DNA from: Verticillium longisporum
Taxonomy: Eukaryota > Ascomycota > Sordariomycetes > Glomerellales > Plectosphaerellaceae
DNA length: 64,000 nucleotides
Assembly: GCA_019188255.1 (NCBI GenBank)
Contig: JAETXT010000008.1
Span: forward strand, 2,728,001-2,792,000
Direction: 5' to 3'
Shown: piece by piece, positions 55,834 through 64,000 of the stretch
Position numbering within the stretch: the stretch's first letter is position 1
How the letters are laid out: every line of letters begins with the position of its first letter
Notes under the pieces: model-generated
Told to the model about the DNA's origin: nothing
The model's input: only the letters and a program-made list of their open reading frames with translations
Databases searched by the model: none
Position numbers and translations under genes: made by a program

Positions 55834-56498
55834 ATGCCGGCAGCCCAGCATATGCCGTAAGTTCACCACTCCACCCTAATCTCTTTCGAACCTCCCCTTC
55901 ACAATCCCCAAGTCTGACAACCCCCAAAAATGACAGCCCGTCTTCGGCGCCCTGGGCTGCTGCTCAGCCATCACGCTGACCGTCATCGGCGCCTCCTACG
56001 GCACCGCCAAGTCGGCCCCCGCCATCTTCGCCTCGGGCGTCCTGCGCCCCGACCGCCTCATGCAGAACACGCTGTGCGCCGTCATGGCCCAGATCCTGGC
56101 CATCTACGGCCTCGTCGCCTCCGTCCTCATCGCCGGCGACCTCAGGGAGAAGACGACCCTCTTCGCCGCCTTCCTGCAGCTCGGCGCCGGGCTCGCCGTC
56201 GGGCTGAGCGGCATGGCGGCTGGTTTCAGCATTGGCATCATCGGCGATGCGGGCGGTGCGTTCTCGTCCCCCTTTGCGCCCTCTTGTCGTGCCATCTCCC
56301 TTCATTGTTCACGGAAGAAGTGCTTCGGCTGATATACGCTTGTGCTTGACAGTGAGAGCGAGCACCCAGCAGCCCAGGCTCTACTCTGGCATGGTGCTGA
56401 TTCTCATCTTTGCCGAGGTGCTGGGGTTGTACGGGGTCATCGTGGCCATTTTGATGCTCACCAGGTCGAAAGTTGATGTGACCGTGTGCGAGATCTGA
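55834..56498 (+). CDS. Divergent V-ATPase proteolipid (subunit c type)
   Basis: Three exons: 55834-55856, 55937-56255 and 56353-56498; about 162 residues. The four-helix proteolipid fold is clear: [83 protein letters not shown] with the proton-carrying Glu at about residue 136. The order and ends resemble Vma3. However, the GTAKSGVGI segment conserved in subunit c reads GTAKSAPAI and the C-terminus is longer ([12 protein letters not shown]), so this may be a second, divergent copy. The first exon gives MPGSPAYA only if one base is added at GG 55839-55840, otherwise no ATG is in frame. It would act in the vacuolar membrane rotor ring. Confidence 0.8.
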
Positions 56499-56863
56499 AG
56501 CCCCCCTTTTAGTGCTCGAAACGCTGCCTTTAAACTTGACATGGACAAGATTGGCGTTCGCAAATTCTCAGGCTGGAGGATTGGTAGTGAAAGCGCTTAG
56601 GTCACTTTGACTGCGAGTGACGTTGTGGGTTCAGTCGTACGATAGTGGTGAAGAGAAATAAAAAATACCAACCTGAAGCTCATGCGCAGCTCTCAATATC
56701 GCCGCCATTATGAATGCCACGCCCATCACGCACGTCACCGTCCAAAAGCCACTGTGAAATCGCAAAGCTGAATTGTATTCCACCCACAGGATACTCCCCG
56801 ACACCCGCGCTCGTGCAGCAATCCCGCAATATGTACAGCACAAACCATACCCGGACTGTAAAC
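56499..56863. other. Short gap between convergent 3' ends
   Basis: 365 bases separating the proteolipid gene and VPS18. No gene is seen; probably both 3' UTRs. Confidence 0.6.
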
Positions 56864-59851
56864 TCACACAACCCACTCGACAAGGTTGTCCCTCGCTGTG
56901 ACAAACGGTTCATCGATCCTCTTGATGGCAAAATCGCTGCATAGTATACTGCACACAGAATCAGTCACGCAACCTTGATGGAAGGGATTGTGGTGGTGTA
57001 AACATACCAAGCCGAAGCAACGAGCGAGTCCAGCTCCATAATCATGGCCTCCCGCTTCACGCCACTGACGAGTCCCTTGCTGATCTGCACCTGCAGCTCC
57101 TTGATTCTCTTGCTCGTCCCGACGCCGGCTTGCTCGAGCACCTTTCGCCCGAGGCAGTCCGAGTGGAACGAGTGCTGGCACGGGAACACGAAGAATTGAC
57201 GGCTCAACAGTGGAAGCCCGCAAACGTAGCACTTCTCGCCCGGCTCGACAATGGCGTATCGTTGATCGAGCGCGGCAATGTCGACCTTGATGTTGGCGGC
57301 AGTCTGCGACGACTCGTCCATCTCCTTCTTGAGTCCGTCAATGTTGCGGCTGTAGTCTTCGAGCGCCGCGCAGATCTCTTCTTTGAAATCGTCGATGACG
57401 ACAAAGTCTGGGAAGAAGGGGATCAGATCTTCAATCTTCAGAAGGTCGCACCTCTTAAGGAATTCGATCGCTGTCTTGATGCCGTCTGACTGGGTGATGA
57501 CCTTGCGCGCTACGGCAAGCCAGAGGCGCTTGCGCAGAGGCGGGTTCGACATGGGCCGGTCAGCAATAACAGACGCCAGCTCGATGGCATCATGGGAGAG
57601 AGCCAGATCTACTGCCTGTAGGTACTGGCCCATGCTCGTGTAGATGTGAACGCACGATAGTGTTCGGTGGTGCTGGATGCACAGGCGCAGCGCAAAGTCG
57701 GGGTCGTAGTCGGGTTCGTCGCCCTGAGCCTCCAGGTATGCGAGCAGGCCGGCCTCATCGGAGGAGGGATGAGACGCATGAATAGAAACCAGAGTATTGT
57801 GGACAGCTGAGTCTTTCGACTTGACCTGGTTGATGATGTATTGCAAATAACGAACAGCCTGGTTTTGGGTGAGCGGCCCCTTGAAGTTGCGGTTGTACTC
57901 CAAGAGCGCGGGGATGAGGCTTCGCGGCTTCAGGTCCGAGTGCCGCATCAAAATCTCCACCAGATCTGTTGCAACATGGGTCATGAGCACAGTACTGTAG
58001 CGGTAGAAGACTTCTGGATCTGTCTGCTTCTTCAGCACATTGAGGACTTCAGGCCACCTCTCGCGCTGGACCCAGTAGGACAGGACGTAGTTGTAGTCGT
58101 TGACCGCGTTGGCAAAGTAGAGCAGTTCCCGCTCGCGGCCATGCGAGCTGACAACGTCGTATACTGTTCGTTTGTCAAGGTCCTGCTTGTACTTATTGAC
58201 GAACTCTTTGTACTCTTTCTCAACATCCTGAAGTTGTTGCTTCGACTGTTTCGGGTTGAGGTTTTCGGTCAGTTCGGCCTGTGATATGATTGTATCATCG
58301 AGCGAGTTCAGCTTGGCCATGAAGACCTCCACGAGCCAGCTTGCAATCATGACTCTTTGCATGATGGCCCCCTTCTTCAAAGACCCGAGCTTGGCGAGGA
58401 GATAATTTCGCAAGGCGTCAGGCTGCGCATTGTCGATGAGGGATAGTGCGACTTCTTCAAAGGGCTTGTTGCTGCGTCCGTACACCGCAGCCGCTTCCAA
58501 AAAGTGGCCTTTGCCCACCAAGTAATCACCGTATGCCGTAGCTATTGTTTCTTTCTGCGCTGGAGTCTTCGCATGCTGCAGCGCGCCGTCAAACTGCTGC
58601 ATTTTGAGCATAATCTGCCAGATGCTGCGGTCTTCGTCTGTGACAACAACCTCGAAAATCTCCTGGCTGGTGAAGAGCCAGAACGTATTCTTCTGCAGAT
58701 CCACGTACAGCCCGAGAGCGGTCTGTCCGGCGTCGAGAACAATTTGGTCGTACACGATGGCCCCGGTCAGCCGATTGGTGGCCACTACACGGCCACCAAC
58801 CAGGTGCAGGATGTGCCATTGAGTAAGTGCAATGGCATCCACAAACTCGGGTGATCCTCTCCTCTTCGATGCCTCGGCATGAATCAAGTCCGTTCGCGCC
58901 TGGAGTTTTGAGCCGGCAAATACCTTCTTGCCCAGTTCTGCATCAGCATCTGTCAACAGCTTGCCGTGGAAGACGCCCTGAGACGTCAACCACGCATACG
59001 CCCTCTCGGCCTCTTCGTCGTCGTAGGGGTTCGTTTCGGGCGGATCCGGGGACACGACAAGCGAAGACGGTGCCGCCCCGGAAGCTCGCGACAGTTCATG
59101 TATTGTAGGTTGCTCGGACTCGAATACTTTGGTGTACACGGAGCCATGGCTGTCGTACCCATTGCCAATCTTGCCAGAGAGGTGGAAGAGCCTGCTCTGC
59201 TGCGCGATCATGAGCCGTCGGACGTCAGATTTCCCCTGCGGAGCATCCGCCCAGAGACCGGTGATAGGGCCATCCTGCAGCCGGTGGAGGTTCTTCAAGC
59301 GTATGTCCTTCTTGTAGAACTCAGAGGTCGCCTCAATCAGGGCTTCGTAGATGTTGCCGTCCGAGGCACCCAGAATGATCTCGCGCGTCGATGCGGTCGG
59401 CAATGAGGGGTTCCATGCGACACTCTCTATCGAGACGCCTCGCAACCTAGCCAGCGGTCGGGGGTTCTTGTGCTGCGAGTGCAGGTAGTAGTTTTCGCCG
59501 AGTGCCGTGCAAATAAGAAGATGCGATGCCGTAGGGTCGAGGAACATGCGACGGATGACGCCTACTTCGGAGGTCTTTTTCGGAAGGTCAATGTCTATCA
59601 ATGTGTTAGCCTCGCCCGCTGATACGTCGAGACACGATGGCAGACAAACCATCAATGTCTTCTGGCTTGTTGAGGTCGATGCGCAGGATGCGCCCATTCG
59701 AGAGGGCGAGAACGAGGACGTTGTTCGCCACCTGGGCCGCTACAAAATCGGCGGCGACGGAGAATTGCAGCTGCACTCGCTCGACGACGAACATGGGCAG
59801 CTCATCCGTGTCGAGGGCGGCACCGAGGCCATCGGGGGTGGTGAGTGCCAT
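56864..59851 (-). CDS. VPS18: Vps18 (Pep3), HOPS/CORVET core subunit
   Basis: Three exons: 59851-59650, 59594-57008 and 56948-56864; 957 residues, all phases consistent. The N-terminal part is a beta-propeller (VANNVLVLALSNGRILRIDL, LRGVSIESVAWNP). The middle is an alpha-solenoid with clathrin-like repeats (YRYSTVLMTHVATDLVEIL, LLEYNRNFKGPLT). The C-terminal RING-H2 has CYVCGLPLLSRQFFVFPCQH and, after the last intron, ACILCSDFAIKRIDEPF; the open frame before that intron runs to a false stop at 56965. Vps18 is shared by HOPS and CORVET, which tether endosomes and vacuoles for fusion and bind Rab7/Rab5. No signal peptide, as expected for a peripheral membrane protein. No lesion is seen in nearly 3 kb of coding sequence. 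Confidence 0.95.
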
Positions 59852-60682
59852 GGTGGCTGTTCTATCGAGCTGGTGTTGCCATGCACTGTCGTTTCGCTTG
59901 TTGTGAAATCGGTGGATTGAATCTCGTCGTCCGCCCGTTGTCCAAGGAGCAAGCTGAGCTGTGTGGTGTCGTGGCCGAGGATCGAGACTGGCGGGGATGT
60001 CGTTGTCGACAAGGCAGCGAGCTCTGGGTGAGCTTCGCCTGAGGTGGCTGGAGGGATGATGTCGTTGGTGGAGGATGCGTCGAGCTCATGTCTCCACTTT
60101 TAGCCTGTGGAGATCCTTTGGTGTTGAGCGAGCGCCCGCACTGGATGACCGCTGATCAAAAGAGTGAGTGTATCTACCTAGCCACAATTTCGACGTGATC
60201 AACAAGCCCTGCGGATGCGAAAACTACCTGCATGAGTGGTCACACAGAAATGCAGGGAACGCAGGGTTGTAATCATGAACCCTGGCTGTATTTCCACGTC
60301 TAACATGGTAGATCGTAACTGACAACCACATTCAAGCAATTCTGGGCCAGCACTTTGGCTGATCATTGCCCAATGATGGGTGACTCCATCCCTACTCCCA
60401 TCTCAATCCAACGCCTGCTTGAGAAGCATCCCTACGGTGACAGAAGAAGATACAACAACGCCTGAATGTTTGCTGAAACACACAAAAAGCCGTCCGCCAC
60501 TGATGCGCCAAAAGTGAAGCGCTTCAGTACCCCTGCCAGCATGGACGTTCATCCAAACAGAGTCCCTGGGTATCATCCTATCCGCCCACATCCTCGGAGA
60601 CAACTGGTATAGGTTAGGGACTCAGAAGAGGCCTCCTTCCCTTCCGGATCCATACACTCCATCGCCGAAAAGCCGATACTGA
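59852..60682. other. Intergenic region
   Basis: 0.83 kb between the VPS18 start and the methyltransferase 3' end. No gene is seen; the left side should be the VPS18 promoter. Confidence 0.55.
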
Positions 60683-62130
60683 CTACTCCAGTCTCATATC
60701 ATGCATGACGACTTGAGGCACGAACTCCGGCTCCTCGCCTCGCCCCTGTTCCTCGGGTGGTATCGTTGCCGTCGGCTTCCTCCCGACGACTGACCGAATC
60801 TTCACATTGAGGCCTTTTGCCTTGATCGGATCTCTTGCGAAGCGTGTCACTTCGCGGGCGACGTTCAAGCATGCCTCCTTGACCTCGTCCGCTTCCCATC
60901 CCATGTGCTGTGTCAGCGGTCGTAGTGTGGAAGCCTCCAGTCCGTCGATGCAGGAGATGAGCCACAGCTTGCCGCCGCCAGCCTCAATGTTGATGGGAAT
61001 GACGTGTTCCGTAATCTTGATGTCTACAAAGCCCGCCCTGTGTAATAGCGAAGGGCTAAGATGTTGCAACCCTCGCGGCCGGCCGCTTTTTGTGGTGGAA
61101 AGAGTGAGATCCCTCATAAGACGGTGGATATCCGATTCTTCGGGAAAAGATGAGAGGAAAGCTTTCAGAGCGCTGCTGGAGTCGTCAATGTCCATCAGCT
61201 CTATCCAGCCGCCGGGCTTGATGACGGTGAATGCCTCCTGGTAGATAAAGTTCCAGTCTTCAAACGCGCCCAGCATGTCTCGAAAATGAACCAGGTCAAA
61301 AGAATCTGGCTCTCTCGTCCACTCAAGCTCGGCATCGTCAATTTCGAAGAAGCAATTCGCCGGCACAGACGTCGGCTGTATAGCGGATATGTCGGTCCCA
61401 ATCACCTCGCAATCAGGGAAGGCGTCTGACACACCAATCGCCCATTCGCCAATGCCGGTGCCGATATCTAATATCCTGTCGGGATCGTGAAGCGCAACCG
61501 ATGAGAGTTCGCCGTCGAAAATGTCAAAGTAGATTCGGTGGACCAAGCTCATTCGGCATTGCTCGTACTCGTCATTGGGCATATGGCAGTGCGGGCCACA
61601 GTACCGTCGACCGTGTTCCCACCGATAGTCCAAGTCTTGCTCTGTGATAGATCGTGTTGACGCCCTGTGCGACGAGTCCGGTCTTGTCAGTCTCTGGGCC
61701 ACGTGGAATATGCGGGCCGGTCGCACGCGATGCGGGGGGATGTAAGGAAAGGGAAAACCAACATTTCCATGTCGCGCTCGGTAGGCAGTGGCTCATCAGG
61801 ATCATGCGCATCCACCAAGGCTGGGTGTTCGCTGTCGTTGGGGGTAGAGGTCGAGTGGTCGTCGCTCATGTTCGCATCAGCGTGATGGTCAGCGGCGAGG
61901 GCGCCGACGGCGCTGTTGAGCTCCTCCGAGCCCGTGACGCTGGTCATCTCGGTGTAGGTGCCGCCTTCGCTGTCCAGTCTGTCGCTAGAAAGTCCTCCGT
62001 CGCTCGACTTGCCTTCGGTGGACAGCGTAGACATGGTGCCCGTGCCGATTCCGTCAAGCGCCTGGTACTGGTGAGCGCGCGACCTGGGGCAGGTCCCTGA
62101 ACGTTTCTTGGAGCGGCGATTTCTGGCCAT
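60683..62130 (-). CDS. LaeA-like SAM-dependent methyltransferase
   Basis: Start ATG 62130 (MARNRRSKKR), stop near 60683. Exon 1 encodes a Ser/Asp/Glu-rich N-terminus (to about ERDMEM). The second exon holds the class I fold: DLDYRWEHGRRYCG, MPNDEYEQCRMSLVHRIYFD, then motif I ILDIGTGIGEWAI, motif post-I VIGTDISAIQP, motif for substrate side FDLVHFRDMLGAF, and GGWIELMDID. This is the LaeA/TAM-type pattern; in fungi such proteins range from global regulators of secondary metabolism to small-molecule methyltransferases. The intron lies within about 61690-61765, but several donor/acceptor pairs are possible and the true one could not be fixed. It is 37 kb from the metabolic cluster, so a direct link is speculative. 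Confidence 0.82.
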
Positions 62131-64000
62131 CGAGGAGGCACTGCGGCCGGCTGTCGCTGTGAAGCTACGGCGATAGTGAGGATGGCTCCGAGATCGCCAA
62201 GAGCGACATGACAGTCTGAGCCACGGTTCGAGACAGGTACGGCGGCGGCGGAGGCGGAGGAGGCGGGAGCGGCAGCGCCTTTCGAGGGATGTTGGTTGGT
62301 GATGGGGGAAACGGCAAGAATGGTGGGCTGATGATTTTCTGGCCGTCCTGTCTCATTGAGTCCTCGTCCTCGTCGTGGGTCGAGGTCCAGGGTGAACCGT
62401 GCGGGAAAGCTGGAGAACCGTACCTGCTCGAGTCGGGGGCGCATGGGGGCTTTAGAGGAGGATCGGGGCCAGCCTTCAGGGCCCCGGAGTGCTAGGATGT
62501 TCAGGGTTGCGGTTCGTTTGGCAGTTGACGAGTGAAGGACAGCTCCCTGGGGGGCATTAGCACTGATGAGGAAGCATGCTCCGGCGCTGGGCCTGGGCAC
62601 CAGCGGACATGGTAGCGCCCAGCTTGGCATCACACCCCTTTTAGGCCTGGTCCTTTTCCAAGCCTGGATCAAGCTCTTTCTCTACCACACCATCTTTCAG
62701 TGTGTCTGCTCCCACATCTTGTATCTACACAGGGACCAGAGCAGAGGCAGACGTCCATCTCAGTCACCCCCGATCTCTTTATCAATGAACATCGCAGCGA
62801 GTCACAACTGTAACGGTCGAAACGGGACCCATCCGCACCGTCACCACATAACCCTTTTTATCAATACACCAAATACAATCCGTGTTACTGCGCCCACCCA
62901 CATGGGTTCCATCCATGTCGCACACCTCCTGTGCAATGCTTGATCAGAAAAGCTTCTAACAGCATACTATTTGCGGTCTCTGTCACTGTTCCACGGGGAT
63001 GGGCACCCCCTGTCCTGCCCCAACTGATTACCACAGAGTTGTAGGATGCATGCGGAGGAACGGTGGCCCTGACTGTCCGTGGACTGTCCGTGGCTTTCTT
63101 TTCCGGGTCCATTGCAGGGAACAAGGCCCCCCGAGCAGCCTCCAACTTTGCGGGTTGTCGAATCCAATTGCGATGTGACAGCGGACTTTTTTTAACTGGT
63201 ATCTGTACCATGTACCTTGACACTAAATGACCATGTTACAGTCGGTTCCGGTAAGCTCGGAGCATGACAATCCCTTCTTCATGTCGATGTTCATCCGGCT
63301 GGTCTTCCCGGCATATTCTCCTTGGACTCGGCCTTCGACGGAGTGGCAACGGCAGATGGAAGCTTCTTCGATAGATACGGTGCGACGGCGTTCTCTCCGT
63401 CCGCTGCTTCCCCTAGGACACATCAACCGAAGCCGGATTCTTGGCCTTCTGTCGAGCCTGTTGAGCAGTCCAGGCCAATGATCGCCCGCCAAACAATCAC
63501 CTGCAATCTCTGACCAAATGGCGCATCGGTTCCCTCGAGGATGCCCCCGATCCCGGTCATTCAGGGCCTGTTCGACTGCCCCCCCTCCCCTTCCCCCAGT
63601 CGGTGCCTGAGTTGCAGTACCTTGCATTGTGTGCTGCACTGTACAAGTACATGTACGTCCACCATGCCTTTTAACCTGGACGACAAGCATTCGCCAAAGG
63701 CTGACAGCTGTCTTTCTCAGCACCTCTCGGCCACTTTGCAGTCGTCAGTCATCGGCCCATCCAGGAACAGAGGCACGGCAACCCGCTTCGCATGCGACCC
63801 GACCTTGTCTCCGTCGATCCACATTCGATGACCCCCTAGGCCTATCAAGGGATCTAGCGCCGACCATCCAGTCGCCCCCTAACGTACATCGTACTGTAAG
63901 CCGCTTCCGAATGCCTCCCACGTCAGGAAACGGGCACCCAGGAGAAACGGGAGCGCATCTATGATGCCGCGACTGACTCGAGTATGCAAATCGACCGTGC
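62131..64000. other. Right end of the window, no gene recognised
   Basis: 1.87 kb. The left part should be the methyltransferase promoter. Open frames of up to 166 codons on both strands (for example 63223-63723 minus) show no domain or splice logic. Confidence 0.5.

Noticed and set aside
63223..63723. A 166-codon minus-strand frame at the right end
   Set aside because: Arg/Cys/Gly-rich without domain; treated as chance.

Overview
The window is nuclear DNA of a filamentous ascomycete, most likely a Sordariomycete. Genes carry short introns (about 50-130 nt) with GT..AG ends and CTAAC/CTGAC branch points. Protein families are typically fungal: Zn2Cys6 regulators, RTA1, GPI-anchored yapsin-type protease, Hsp98-type chaperone, Rco1 and Snf5 chromatin subunits. 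No tRNA, rRNA, CRISPR or transposon was recognised. All exon coordinates come from reading splice signals and protein continuity by eye.

Left edge (1-452): the 3' end of the cytosolic disaggregase Hsp104/Hsp98. From 1812 to 23376 lies a compact set of eleven genes that looks like a secondary-metabolite cluster: cytochrome P450 (-), aromatic amino-acid ammonia-lyase (+), salicylate-hydroxylase-type FAD monooxygenase (-), Zn2Cys6-type regulator (-), cupin protein (+), NADP-dependent reductase (+), EthD-domain protein (+), UbiA prenyltransferase (-), secreted BBE-type FAD oxidase (+), zinc-type alcohol dehydrogenase (-) and short-chain dehydrogenase (+). No PKS, NRPS, terpene cyclase or transporter is visible, so the lyase plus the prenyltransferase probably build the scaffold: a prenylated cinnamate- or benzoate-derived aromatic. 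Four gene pairs in the cluster are divergent and share promoters.

From 26 kb on, genes are mostly conserved cell-biology genes: an RRM+PUF RNA-binding protein (Jsn1/Puf2 type), a small coiled-coil protein, a C6 regulator next to an RTA1 membrane protein, Rco1 (Rpd3S PHD subunit), a PA2G4/Cdb4 protein, a gamma-glutamylcyclotransferase-like protein, Snf5, a yapsin-like aspartyl protease, a divergent V-ATPase proteolipid, Vps18 (HOPS/CORVET) and a LaeA-like methyltransferase. Beyond 62130 nothing convincing is seen.

A cross-cutting observation is that six genes, several of them normally conserved or essential, are broken by what look like single missing bases, mostly in G or C runs (5216, 21240, 21259, 26368, 27410, 27492, 45068, 50111, 55839). 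This points to homopolymer under-calling in the assembly rather than gene death, and it matters because one of these sites falls exactly in the catalytic MIO tripeptide of the ammonia-lyase.
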